From contig CAWERB010000020.1 in NCBI GenBank assembly GCA_963811335.1, forward strand, positions 186,001-250,000: a DNA stretch of 64,000 nucleotides. The letters are read 5' to 3'. This DNA is from Trebonia sp963811335. Its GTDB lineage: Bacteria; Actinomycetota; Actinomycetes; Streptosporangiales; Streptosporangiaceae. Under the pieces are notes generated by a model. It was not told where the DNA came from. It worked only from the letters and a program-made list of their open reading frames with translations, and did no database searches. Below, one piece after another: positions 53,544-62,416 of this stretch. Position numbers and translations under genes: made by a program. The number at the start of each line of letters is the position of its first letter. Position 1 is the first letter of the stretch.

Positions 53544-53806
53544 TAACGCGCAGAATGTGCGAATAATGAAAATGCAGCTGCACGTGCAACTGAACTTTGC
53601 ATTTTGAATGTGCAGATTAGCCGCCGACAATTTTCCTTTTCACCGCTAGCCAGTGGAAAGCGGAACCGATAGCGTAATGCCTGGAGTTAGCCCTTTCCTC
53701 CTGTCCTTGCCGTTGAGCTCTAGCCTGTTGCGGCTGAAAGGTTCCGGCAGTACCGGGATGGAGAAGGTCCGGTAATTATGCGGCTAATTATCCTGGGCAG
53801 GTACGC
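53544..53806. other. AT-richer intergenic region with inverted repeat
   Basis: These 263 bases are visibly less GC-rich than the rest, especially 53545-53660. AAAATGCA (53569-53576) pairs with TGCATTTT (53598-53605), with a GCACGTGC palindrome (53579-53586) in the loop, and GAATGTGC occurs twice (53553 and 53606). This looks like a regulatory or transcription-factor site region for the hydrolase at 53807. No gene seen. Confidence 0.5.
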
Positions 53807-54637
53807 ATGGCAGGCGGCATGGTTATGGTCCCGGTTGGACGGCACAAGCTCGCGGCGACGGTTATCGGCGCGGGGTCGCCCGCAGTGGTAATCGAGCCGT
53901 CATTCGGCGGCTGCGCGGACGACTGGCAGGAGATCGCCGGCGCGCTGGCCGAAGACACGGCGGTCGTCACCTACGACCGGGCACCCTACGGCGCGAGCAG
54001 CGCGGCACGGGACAAGCGGACGCCGCACGACATCGCCACGGACCTCGACGGGCTGCTGCGAGAACTCCAGGTGACCGGGCCGGTCGTCCTCGTCGGGCAT
54101 TCCGCGGGCGGCATCTACAGCCGCGCCTACGCCGCGGAGCACCTGGACCGGGTCGCCGGCATGGTCCTCGTCGAGTCGAGCCACGAGGGCCAGCGGCTGG
54201 TGCTCGACCGGCTGCAGCCGCGCAGGACCCGGCTGCAGGTGGCGCTGATGATCCCGACGACCATCAGGAAGTCGCGCCAGGCGCGCCGCGGCGGAGACCG
54301 GCGCTCGATCGTCCGCGAGTGGCGCACCTTCAGGCGGGTGACCGCCGGGCGGCCCGTACTGCCGCCCGGCGGTCTCGGCGCCAGGCCTCTTGCGGTGCTG
54401 ACCTGCGCCCTGGGCAATCCAGGCGTCCCTGAGCCGGTGTACCGGGCCTGGTACGGCCTGCACAGGGAGCTTGCCGGGCTGTCGTCAAACAGCCGGCACA
54501 TCGTCTCGGCGAGCCCGGATCACTACCTGAACCTCGGTGACCCGGAGCTGGTCATCGACGCCGTCCGCAACGTGGTCCGGGCCGCGCGGTCGGGCCGGCC
54601 GCTCGCGGAGCCGGTCGCCGCCTCAGACGCTGAGTGA
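53807..54637 (+). CDS. Alpha/beta hydrolase
   Basis: A 276-residue hydrolase: GAGSPAVVIEPSFGGCADDW (oxyanion region), VVTYDRAPYGASSAA, VVLVGHSAGGIYSRAYAAEH (Ser nucleophile elbow GHSAGG), and a terminal HIVSASPDHYLNLGDPELVI region with the likely His. The acid residue is not obvious. ATG 53807. Its 3' end overlaps the convergent MBL gene by 15 bases. Substrate unknown. Confidence 0.82.
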   Translation: MAGGMVMVPVGRHKLAATVIGAGSPAVVIEPSFGGCADDWQEIAGALAEDTAVVTYDRAPYGASSAARDKRTPHDIATDLDGLLRELQVTGPVVLVGHSAGGIYSRAYAAEHLDRVAGMVLVESSHEGQRLVLDRLQPRRTRLQVALMIPTTIRKSRQARRGGDRRSIVREWRTFRRVTAGRPVLPPGGLGARPLAVLTCALGNPGVPEPVYRAWYGLHRELAGLSSNSRHIVSASPDHYLNLGDPELVIDAVRNVVRAARSGRPLAEPVAASDAE

Positions 54638-55264
54638 CCCGCCGGCCGTGACCGAGGTGAGCGGCAGCCCGGTGAGCCCTTTCTCGCCGAGGATCATGTC
54701 GGCCAGGTGCAGGCCGATGTCGCTGAGCAGCAGCTCGTGGATCTGGATGAGCTGCTGCGGCCGCACCGCGCGCACGAAGTCGGCGGCCTCGCCGAACTTC
54801 ATCCACGGCCCGCTCGTCGGCAAGAGCAGTACGGAGACGGGAACCTCCGGCACGAAGTACGCGTCGCCCGGGTGGTAGAGGCTGCCGTCGAACAGGTAGC
54901 CGATATTGGCGATGCCAGGGATGTCCGGGTGGATCACCGCGTGCTCGCCGCCGTGCACGGTGACGCCGAAGGACGCCACGGTCAGCGTGTCGCCCGGCGC
55001 GACGGCCGTGAACTGGCCCGCGTGCGCGGCGAACGTGCCGCCGAGCAAGGCCGGCCCGTAGACCCGCAGGTCGGGCCGCGCCGTGAGCGCCTCGCTGATC
55101 GCCGCCTCGTTGACGTGGTCGAAGTGCTCGTGGGTGAGCAGGATGGCCTCGGCGCCCGCGATGATCTCCGCGGCCCCCGGTGAGAACGCGCCGGGGTCGA
55201 CGACGACGGACGTGCCGTCCTTCTCCAGGACAACGCAGGCGTGCTCGTGCTTCGTCAGCCTCAT
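54623..55264 (-). CDS. Metallo-beta-lactamase-fold hydrolase (UlaG-like)
   Basis: A 213-residue MBL-superfamily protein of the UPF0173/UlaG type. It starts MRLTKHEHACVVLEKDGTSV, has the full HxHxDH site (AILLTHEHFDHVNEAAISEA), GEHAVIHPDIPGIANIGYLF and LYHPGDAYFVPEVPVSVLLL with further metal ligands. A cytosolic metallohydrolase; substrate unknown. Confidence 0.85.
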   Translation of the reverse strand: MRLTKHEHACVVLEKDGTSVVVDPGAFSPGAAEIIAGAEAILLTHEHFDHVNEAAISEALTARPDLRVYGPALLGGTFAAHAGQFTAVAPGDTLTVASFGVTVHGGEHAVIHPDIPGIANIGYLFDGSLYHPGDAYFVPEVPVSVLLLPTSGPWMKFGEAADFVRAVRPQQLIQIHELLLSDIGLHLADMILGEKGLTGLPLTSVTAGGSLSV

Positions 55265-55423
55265 GGTGTCGACTCCTCGGTCGCGGGGTTACGCCGCAGT
55301 GGGACGGCGTCCGCCCGACACAGTACTCCCGGCGGTGGCCGGACGGTTAACGTCAGGTTCAGGTAATAACTAATACGCATCACACCCGGACCGACCGCTC
55401 ACCGTAGCACCTACCATTTCCCT

Positions 55424-56482
55424 GTGGCACGGGACTACGGCGGGGCGCGCGGCGGACAGCCGTGGCATGGTCCCGAGCAGCCCTACCCAGGCCAGCCGTA
55501 CCCGGGGCAGCAGCGCCCAGAGCAGTCCTATCCTGGCCAGCCCCGCCCGGGCCAGCCTTATCCCCCAAGTCAGCCTTATCCGCAGGGCCTGCCTTATCAG
55601 GGCCAGCCATACCAGGGCAGGCCGGATGCGGGCCAGCCGCACCAGGGCCAGCCGGGCTACGGGCCGCCACGCTGGGACCCGCCGCCCCCGGCGGACCCCG
55701 GGGCAGGCTCCCGTGCCGCCGCCAAGGCGATGACGCGGCGACGCCGGTCCAGGTACCTCGCGGTCACCCTGCTCGCGCTCGGCGCGGTCGGCTTCTTCGG
55801 CTCACTTGCCGGGCTGGCGAGCCAGGTGATGCCGCGAAGGTTCACCGCGAGCCAGCAGCGGCAGATCACCGACTGGGAGACGGGCAAGCGGTGGCGCGCG
55901 CTCCCGGCCAGCGCGATCTTCCCAGCCTCGGTCAGCTACCCGCCGGCCGCGTCGCTTGGCGACAACCCCTCGCTGACGCTGTCGGCGCAGCGGATCGGGA
56001 TCGCCAGCCAGGCCAGCTGTGCCGCGGCAACGGACCCCACCGCGGCGGCCGCGCTCGGCAGCGACGGCTGCACCGCCATGCTGCGGGCTACGTACGTGGA
56101 TGAGACAGGCAGCTACGTGGTCACCGTGGGCGCCGCCGTGCTGCCCGGTGCGGCGCGGGCGGCCGCCGCGGCCCGGGCGATCGACGCCCATGACGGCTCC
56201 GACGGGCTCGGACCCACCGTGCATACCGTGCGGTTCGCCGGCACCCCCGCGGCCGGCTTCAGCAACACGCGGCGACAACTGTCGGGCGTCCTCTCCGCGG
56301 GCCCGTACGTCGTCCTCTACACGGTCGGCTACGCGGACAGCAGGCCAAAGGAACCGGTCAACGGGGACAGCTACGCGCACGACGAGATGATGAGCGCCGG
56401 AGCCGGGGCGGCGCGCGCCGTGCTGTCCGTGCTCGCCGCCCCGGTGCCCGCGCCTCGCTGCCCTGGGACGCCGGGATGCTGA
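55424..56482 (+). CDS. Pro/Gln/Tyr-rich single-pass membrane protein
   Basis: A 352-residue protein. Residues 14-90 are built from repeated PGQPYPGQ-type units, a cytoplasmic low-complexity region; a basic TRRRRSR then precedes one membrane helix (YLAVTLLALGAVGFFGSLAG, about residue 110). The outside domain from residue 140 contains a Cys pair (QASCAAATDP ... GSDGCTAM) and no recognised family. Its stop overlaps the start of the mycosin-like protease by seven bases, so the pair is coupled and the protein may work with, or be cut by, the protease (inference). Confidence 0.7.
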   Translation: MARDYGGARGGQPWHGPEQPYPGQPYPGQQRPEQSYPGQPRPGQPYPPSQPYPQGLPYQGQPYQGRPDAGQPHQGQPGYGPPRWDPPPPADPGAGSRAAAKAMTRRRRSRYLAVTLLALGAVGFFGSLAGLASQVMPRRFTASQQRQITDWETGKRWRALPASAIFPASVSYPPAASLGDNPSLTLSAQRIGIASQASCAAATDPTAAAALGSDGCTAMLRATYVDETGSYVVTVGAAVLPGAARAAAAARAIDAHDGSDGLGPTVHTVRFAGTPAAGFSNTRRQLSGVLSAGPYVVLYTVGYADSRPKEPVNGDSYAHDEMMSAGAGAARAVLSVLAAPVPAPRCPGTPGC

Positions 56483-57747
56483 AGTCGCCGAGGCCGGGGA
56501 TGCCGGGACTGAGGCCGCCGGGACTCCGGGCGCTCGCGGCCGCCGCGGCCGCGGTCCTGCTCGGCGTGCTCCCCGCGCTGCCCGCGCACGCGGCCCCCGC
56601 CAACTTGGTCCGCGACCAGCAGCAGTGGGTGCTCGGCATGATGGACGTCCCGGCTGCCGGGCCGGTCGGCGAGGGCTCAGGCGTCACCGTCGCGGTGATC
56701 GACAGCGGCGTGAACCCGGAGGTGTCCGACCTGGCCGGCTCGGTGATCAACGGCCCCGACGACACCGGGGTGCACACCCCGCGGGGCAACCCCAACTGGG
56801 GCCTGCACGGGACGTGGATGGCGTCCATGATCGCCGGGCACGGCACCGACGGCAGCGCGAACGCGATCGGGCCCGACGGGATCGTCGGCATCGCGCCAGG
56901 GGCGAAAATCCTCTCCATCCGCGTCATCCCGGACAAGGAAGACCCTGGTTACCAGGCATACAACAAGGAACCAGAGCAGCAGATCCAGAATGAGCTCGCC
57001 GAGGGGATCATGACGGCGGTCAAGGACCACGCCCGGGTGATCAGCATGTCGATCGGCTATTCGGCGCCGAGCGGCACGGTGCGCGCCGCGATTGACTACG
57101 CCCACCAGCACGGGACCGTTCTCGTCGCGTCGTCCGGCAACTCGGGCGATAACGACACGAAGCACGCGGCCCGCAGCTCCGGCCTGGCGCCGGTGTCGTT
57201 CCCGGCTGAGTACCCGGGCGTGCTCGGCGTGGGAGCGGTCACGAGCACCGGGCGTCCGGCCAGCTTCTCGAGCGGCAACCTGTCCGTCCAGATCGCCGCG
57301 CCCGGCAAGGGAGTCCCCGCCCAGGGCAGGAACGGCCTGTACTACACCGTCGACGGCACCAGCCCGGCGTGCGCGCTCGTGGCAGGCGTCGCGGCGCTCA
57401 TCGAGTCCAGGTACCAGGGGATTTCGCCGGCCCTCGTGACGCAGGCGATGACGAGCACCGCGCGGCAGAACCCGCCGGGCGGCTACGACGTGCTCACCGG
57501 GTTCGGCATCGTCAACGCGAGCGCGGCGCTCGACAAGGCGGGACAGCTGATGAAGGAGCGGCACCAGGGGTCGCAGGTGCCGCTGGCCGCGCACTTCGGC
57601 GGTGGCCCGGCGGCGGAGCCCGCCGCCCCGGTGACAGCGCGCGGCGACGGCTCGCTCGTGGCGTTCCTCGTCCTCGCGCTGCTGTCGCTCGCGGCGGGGG
57701 CGGCCGGGGTGGCGGCGGTCGTCAGGTCCCGCGGGCAGCGCCCGTGA
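56476..57747 (+). CDS. Membrane-anchored subtilisin-like (mycosin-type) serine protease
   Basis: A 423-residue S8 peptidase with mycosin topology: N-terminal signal sequence (ALAAAAAAVLLGVLPALPAH), catalytic Asp in VTVAVIDSGVNPEVSD, His in GLHGTWMASMIAGHG, oxyanion Asn in SSGNSGDN, Ser in DGTSPACALVAGVAALIES, and a C-terminal membrane helix (LVAFLVLALLSLAAGAAGVA). The Ser motif is GTSPACAL rather than GTSMAAP. Mycosins belong to type VII secretion, but no esx genes are present here. Overlaps both neighbours. Confidence 0.9.
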   Translation: MLKSPRPGMPGLRPPGLRALAAAAAAVLLGVLPALPAHAAPANLVRDQQQWVLGMMDVPAAGPVGEGSGVTVAVIDSGVNPEVSDLAGSVINGPDDTGVHTPRGNPNWGLHGTWMASMIAGHGTDGSANAIGPDGIVGIAPGAKILSIRVIPDKEDPGYQAYNKEPEQQIQNELAEGIMTAVKDHARVISMSIGYSAPSGTVRAAIDYAHQHGTVLVASSGNSGDNDTKHAARSSGLAPVSFPAEYPGVLGVGAVTSTGRPASFSSGNLSVQIAAPGKGVPAQGRNGLYYTVDGTSPACALVAGVAALIESRYQGISPALVTQAMTSTARQNPPGGYDVLTGFGIVNASAALDKAGQLMKERHQGSQVPLAAHFGGGPAAEPAAPVTARGDGSLVAFLVLALLSLAAGAAGVAAVVRSRGQRP

Positions 57748-58055
57748 CGACGATCGACGACTACACCTCCCGGGTGCTCGACGTGGTGGACGCGATCCCG
57801 CCGGGACACGTGATGTCCTACGGCGACATCGCCGAGTACCTGGGCACGGGCGGCCCTCGCCAGGTCGGCCAGGTGATGTCCCAGTACGGCGGCGGCGCTC
57901 CCTGGTGGCGCGTGATCCACGCGGACGGCACGCCGGCGCCGGGACACGAGGCGGCGGCGCTCGCACGCTACCTTGCCGAGGGCACGCCGCTGCGCTCGGC
58001 CGGGCAGCCGGTCCGCGTCGACATGCGCCGGGCACGGTGGCGCGGTACCAGCTAA
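57744..58055 (+). CDS. Alkyltransferase-like protein (ATL, MGMT family)
   Basis: A 103-residue MGMT-fold protein: DYTSRVLDVVDAIPPGHVMS, YGDIAEYLGTGGPRQVGQVM (HTH), then APWWRVIHADGTPAPGHEA. The methyl-accepting Cys of PCHRV is replaced (PWWRV), so it cannot repair by methyl transfer and should flag O6-alkylguanine for nucleotide excision repair, as ATL proteins do; in ATLs the usual form is PWHR. GTG 57744 overlaps the protease stop. Homologue of Rv3204, adjacent to adnA as here. Confidence 0.87.
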   Translation: MTTIDDYTSRVLDVVDAIPPGHVMSYGDIAEYLGTGGPRQVGQVMSQYGGGAPWWRVIHADGTPAPGHEAAALARYLAEGTPLRSAGQPVRVDMRRARWRGTS

Positions 58056-58079
58056 CCGGCGTTCCAATGTCGGTGCCCC

Positions 58080-61000
58080 GTGATGGAATCGATCCTGATG
58101 AACGGTTACCGGCTTGTCCGCCAGCCGCCGGCCGCCGCGCTGCCTGCCCGGCCGGCCCTCGACGAGGCGCAGCAGCGGGTGGTCGACCACAAGGGCGGCC
58201 CGTTGCTCGTGCTCGCCGGGCCGGGCACCGGCAAGACCACGACGATCGTGGCGGCCGTCGCGGAGCGGATCGAGCGCCGGGGCATGGACCCCGGCCGCAT
58301 CCTCGTGCTCACGTTCAGCAGGAAGGCAGCGGGCGAACTGCGCGACCGCATCACCGCGCGGCTCGGCCGGACCACCTCTGAGCCGCTCGCGCTCACCTTC
58401 CACAGCTACGCCTACGCGCTGGCCCGCCGCGAGTTCGTGCTGGCGGGGGACCAGCCGCCGCGCCTGCTTTCCGCGCCCGAGCAACTGCTCGAGATCCGCC
58501 GGATGCTGCGCGGCGAGGTGGCTGACGGCGCGGGGAACTGGCCGGGCCGGCTCCGGCCCGCGCTCGCCACCAGGGGGTTCGCCGAGGAGCTGCGCGACGT
58601 CCTGATGCGCGCCGCCGAGCGCGGGCTCGACGGTAAGTCGCTGCGCCAGCTCGGCAGGCGCAGCGGGCGCGACGACTGGGTGGCGGCGGGCGGGTTCCTC
58701 GACCGCTACTCCGCGCGCTTCGACCTGGCCCCGGTGCCCGCGTATGACTACGCGGAGATCGTCAGGATCGCGGCGCGGCTGCTCACCAGGCAGTCCACCA
58801 GGCAGCGGGAGCGGGACGCGTACGACGCCGTGCTCGTCGACGAGTACCAGGACTGCGACCCGGCGCAGGAGGCCCTGCTGCAGGCGCTGGCCGGCGACGG
58901 CCGGGACCTGGTAGCCGTGGGCGACCCCGACCAGTCGATCTACGCCTTCCGCGGCGCGGACGTGCGCGTGCTGACCAGCTTCCCCGATAAGTTCCGCGGC
59001 CCGGACGGCGCGCCCGCTCCGGTCGTCGCGCTGCGCACCTGCCGTCGCAGCGGCCCGGTGCTGCTCGCCGCGTCGCGCCGGGTTGCCAGGCGGCTGCCTG
59101 CCGCGCCGGGCGGCGGCACCGCGCTGCACCGCCAGCTCCGGCCGGTGCCAGGCGGCCCGGCCGGCCAGGTCAGGATCTGCGTCGCGGATACCAGGGCGCA
59201 GGAGGCCGCGGTGGTCGCGGACACCCTGCGCCGGGCGCACCTGGCGGACGGGGTGCCGTGGGGGCGGATGGCGGTGCTTGTCCGCTCGGCGCGGTGGCAG
59301 GTACCCGCGCTGCGCCGGGCGCTGACCGCCGCGGGCGTACCGGTCACCGTCGCCGGCGACGAGCTGCCCCTGCCTGACGAGCCGGGCGTCCGGCCGCTGC
59401 TCACGCTGCTGCGCTGCGCCGTCCGCCCGGAGCGGCTCGACGAGGAGACCGCCGCCGAGCTGCTGACCGGCCCGCTCGGCCAGACCGACAGCCTCGGCCT
59501 GCGCAGGCTCAGGCGGGCACTCGACGGCGCTTCGCTGCGCGAGGCGCTCACCGACCCGCGTGCCTTGCACGCGGTCAGGGACCGCGTGGCCGCGCCGGCC
59601 CGCCGGGTGGCGGCGCTGCTCGACGTGGCGACCAGGCAGACCGCAAACGGGGCCACCGCGGAGGACGTGCTCTGGGCGGTCTGGGACTCCTCCGGGCTCG
59701 CCGCCAGCTGGGAGGAGCAGGCCGAGCACGACACCGCCGCCGACCGGGACCTGGACGCGGTGCTCGCGCTGTTCGAGGCCGCGGCGCGGTTCACCGACGA
59801 CCTGCCGCCGGGTAGCCCGCAGCTGTTCATCGACAGCCTGGCGGGCCAGGAGATACCCGGCGACACCCTGGCCGAGCGCGCGGTCCGCGAGGACTGCGTC
59901 CGCCTGCTGACCGCGCACCGCGCCAAGGGGCTCGAGTGGGACGTGGTGGTCGTGGCCGGGGTGCAGGAGGAGGTCTGGCCCGACCTGCGGCTGCGCGGCT
60001 CACTGCTCGGCGCGGACGAGCTGGCCGAGGCAGCCGGGCCCGCCGCCGGCGACGGGCCGGGCGTGCCGCGCGACGTCGCCGCCGCGGCCCTGGGGGCCAG
60101 GCTGCTCGCCGAGGAGCGGCGGCTGTTCTACGTGGCGGCCACCAGGGCGAGGAAGCTGCTGATGGTGACCGCCTCGGGCGGCGACGAGCAGGACCAGCGG
60201 CCGTCGCGGTTCCTCGCCGAGCTAGCGGGCGATGACATCGAGATCGAGCGGGCGGGCGCGGCGACCCGGTGGCTGTCCCTGCCCGCCCTGGTCGCGGACC
60301 TGCGCAGGACCGCGGTGGACCCGGCGAAGCCGGCGGCGCTGCGGGCGTCCGCGGCCGGCCAGCTCGCCCGGCTCGCGGACGCCGGGGTGCGCGGCGCCGA
60401 CCCGCGCGGCTGGTACGCGCTCACCGAGTTGTCCGACGCCGCCCCCATCGTCGACGGCGGCGAGCGGGTCAAGCTGTCGCCGTCGCACGTGGAGACGTTC
60501 ACCCGCTGCGGCCTGCGCTGGCTGCTCGAGTCCGCGGTCGGTGCCGGGCATCCGGACGTGCTACGGCACCTGGGCACGGTGATCCACGCTGCCGCCGAGC
60601 TCATCGCGGGCGGCGCGACCGAGCAGCAGGTGGCGGGCCGGATCGACGACATATGGCACCACCTGGATTTCGGTAGCGTCTGGTACGGGAACCGGCAGCG
60701 GGAGCTCGCGGAGCGGATGGTCCGCAAGTTCCTCGACTGGCACGCGGCCAACCCGAGGGAGCTGCTCGCGGCCGAGCAGTCGCTCAAGGTGCGGGTGGGC
60801 CGGGTGGAGATCACCGGCCGGGTGGACCGGCTCGAGCGGGACGACGCAGGCCGCGGCGTCGTCGTAGACCTCAAGACGGGGGCGTCCGCGCCGCGCGACG
60901 AAGAGCTCGGCCGGTACCCGCAGCTCGGCGTCTACCAGCTCGCGGTCCTGCTCGGCGCGTTCGAGCAGTTCGGCGTGACCGAGCCGGGCGGCGCCGAGCT

Positions 61001-61223
61001 CGTCCAGGTCGGCAAGGCCGGCCTGACCGCCAAGGCGCGGGTGCAGCGCCAGCCCCCGCTGTCCGACGACCAGGATCCGGGCTGGGCGGGCAAGCTCGTC
61101 GACGCGGTCGCCGAGGGCATGGCAGGCCCGGTGTACCGGGCGCGGGTGAACGCCGGCTGCCGCACCTGCCCGGTGGCGTCGTGCTGCCCGGTGCACCCGG
61201 ACGGCGGCGAGGTCACCAGGTAA
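58080..61223 (+). CDS. adnA: AdnA-like helicase-nuclease subunit
   Basis: UvrD-type motor fused to a RecB-like nuclease, one half of the actinobacterial AdnAB complex that resects double-strand breaks. Walker A LLVLAGPGTGKTTTIVAAVA (about residue 45), LVLTFSRKAAGELRDRI, Walker B VLVDEYQDCDPAQEALLQAL, GDPDQSIYAFRGADVRVL, VRLLTAHRAKGLEWDVVVVA and FYVAATRARKLL. The C-terminal nuclease has VVVDLKTGASAPRDEELGRY (DxK) and Cys cluster CRTCPVASCC. 1047 aa, intact. The GTG at 58080 or nearby ATGs (58083, 58098) could start it. Confidence 0.92.
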   Translation: MMESILMNGYRLVRQPPAAALPARPALDEAQQRVVDHKGGPLLVLAGPGTGKTTTIVAAVAERIERRGMDPGRILVLTFSRKAAGELRDRITARLGRTTSEPLALTFHSYAYALARREFVLAGDQPPRLLSAPEQLLEIRRMLRGEVADGAGNWPGRLRPALATRGFAEELRDVLMRAAERGLDGKSLRQLGRRSGRDDWVAAGGFLDRYSARFDLAPVPAYDYAEIVRIAARLLTRQSTRQRERDAYDAVLVDEYQDCDPAQEALLQALAGDGRDLVAVGDPDQSIYAFRGADVRVLTSFPDKFRGPDGAPAPVVALRTCRRSGPVLLAASRRVARRLPAAPGGGTALHRQLRPVPGGPAGQVRICVADTRAQEAAVVADTLRRAHLADGVPWGRMAVLVRSARWQVPALRRALTAAGVPVTVAGDELPLPDEPGVRPLLTLLRCAVRPERLDEETAAELLTGPLGQTDSLGLRRLRRALDGASLREALTDPRALHAVRDRVAAPARRVAALLDVATRQTANGATAEDVLWAVWDSSGLAASWEEQAEHDTAADRDLDAVLALFEAAARFTDDLPPGSPQLFIDSLAGQEIPGDTLAERAVREDCVRLLTAHRAKGLEWDVVVVAGVQEEVWPDLRLRGSLLGADELAEAAGPAAGDGPGVPRDVAAAALGARLLAEERRLFYVAATRARKLLMVTASGGDEQDQRPSRFLAELAGDDIEIERAGAATRWLSLPALVADLRRTAVDPAKPAALRASAAGQLARLADAGVRGADPRGWYALTELSDAAPIVDGGERVKLSPSHVETFTRCGLRWLLESAVGAGHPDVLRHLGTVIHAAAELIAGGATEQQVAGRIDDIWHHLDFGSVWYGNRQRELAERMVRKFLDWHAANPRELLAAEQSLKVRVGRVEITGRVDRLERDDAGRGVVVDLKTGASAPRDEELGRYPQLGVYQLAVLLGAFEQFGVTEPGGAELVQVGKAGLTAKARVQRQPPLSDDQDPGWAGKLVDAVAEGMAGPVYRARVNAGCRTCPVASCCPVHPDGGEVTR

Positions 61224-61282
61224 AGAGCGCTCTAACCGGATCTTTACCCGGCCGGTACATTGGACCGGCAGGAGGTACGTGC

Positions 61283-62368
61283 GTGGACTATGCGACGAGC
61301 CGGGGGCCGGCGTCGAGAGATGACAGGCTGGCCTGGGCGGAGCCGGGCGCGGAGGACCTCGGCGGGGGCCTGTACCGGATACCGCTGCCGCTGCCGGGGG
61401 ACGCGCTTACCGCGGTGAACGTCTACGCCATCACCGGCGACCACGGTGTGGACCTGATCGACGCGGGCATGGCGCTCGCGCAAGCCCGCGAGCGGCTGAC
61501 CGGGGCGCTTGGCCAGCTCGGCTACGCCCTGCCCGACATCAGGAACTTCTTCATCACCCACATCCACCAGGACCACTACACGCTCGCGGTGCAGCTGCGG
61601 ACCACGCTGCGCGGCCAGATCGCGCTCGGCGAGGCGGAGCGCGCCAACATGGACGCGATCAGGGACGTCGCGGCCGGCCGGGCCGAGGTCGGGTTCATCG
61701 ACATGCTCCCGCGGATGGGCGCGGCGGAGCTGGCCGCGAAGGTCCACGGCATCCTGGATCCCCGGCTCGCCGACCCCCAGCCCAAGCTCGAGTGGGCCGA
61801 CCCGGACCGCTGGCTTCCCGACGGCGCGCTGCTCCACCTGCCGGGCCGGACGCTGCGGGCCATCCACACGCCCGGGCACACCACGGGCCATGTCGTGTTC
61901 CACGACGAGGCGGCGGCCGCCCTGTTCGCAGGCGATCACGTGCTGCCGCACATCACGCCGTCGATCGGCTTCCAGCCCGTCATCACCCGGCTGGCGCTCA
62001 GCCAGTACCTGGGCTCGCTGCGGCTGATGCTCACGCTGCCGGACACGCGGCTGCTGCCCGCGCACGGCCCGGTCCAGCCGTCCACCCACGCCCGGGTCCA
62101 CCAGCTGCTTGAGCACCACGAGGTCCGGCTCGCGCAGACGCTGGAGGCCGCGAGCGTCGGCCCGGTCACCGTCTTCGAGGCGGCCGGCGCGCTGCCGTGG
62201 ACCCGCAGGCAGCGTAAGCTCATCGAGCTCGACCCGATGAACCAGCTGCTCGCCACCGGCGAGACCGCGGCCCACCTGGAGGTCCTCGTTATCCGCGGTC
62301 AGCTGGCCAGGGAGACGACCCCCGACGGCATAGACCGCTTCGGCCCGCCCGCTCCCGCGCCGCAATAG
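61283..62368 (+). CDS. Metallo-beta-lactamase-fold hydrolase between adnA and adnB
   Basis: A 361-residue MBL-fold enzyme. GTG 61283 has GGAGG (61271-61275) upstream. Motifs: NVYAITGDHGVDLIDAGMAL, FFITHIHQDHYTLAVQLRTT (HxHxDH), IHTPGHTTGHVVFHDEAAAA, LFAGDHVLPHITPSIGFQP and LLPAHGPVQP, followed by a C-terminal helical/winged segment (RKLIELDPMNQLLATGETAA). It resembles actinobacterial MBL hydrolases of the LACTB2-like/glyoxalase group; its position inside the adnAB pair is notable. A palindrome AGAGCGCTCT (61224-61233) precedes it. Confidence 0.85.
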   Translation: MDYATSRGPASRDDRLAWAEPGAEDLGGGLYRIPLPLPGDALTAVNVYAITGDHGVDLIDAGMALAQARERLTGALGQLGYALPDIRNFFITHIHQDHYTLAVQLRTTLRGQIALGEAERANMDAIRDVAAGRAEVGFIDMLPRMGAAELAAKVHGILDPRLADPQPKLEWADPDRWLPDGALLHLPGRTLRAIHTPGHTTGHVVFHDEAAAALFAGDHVLPHITPSIGFQPVITRLALSQYLGSLRLMLTLPDTRLLPAHGPVQPSTHARVHQLLEHHEVRLAQTLEAASVGPVTVFEAAGALPWTRRQRKLIELDPMNQLLATGETAAHLEVLVIRGQLARETTPDGIDRFGPPAPAPQ

Positions 62369-62416
62369 GTGGTCCGGCAGCCGCGCAATGTCGGTGCGGT
62401 CTGCTGGAATGGAGAC

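Noticed and set aside
56476..57747. Type VII secretion cluster
   Set aside because: Only a mycosin-like protease is present; no EsxA/B WxG100 proteins or EccB-E components were found in the window.
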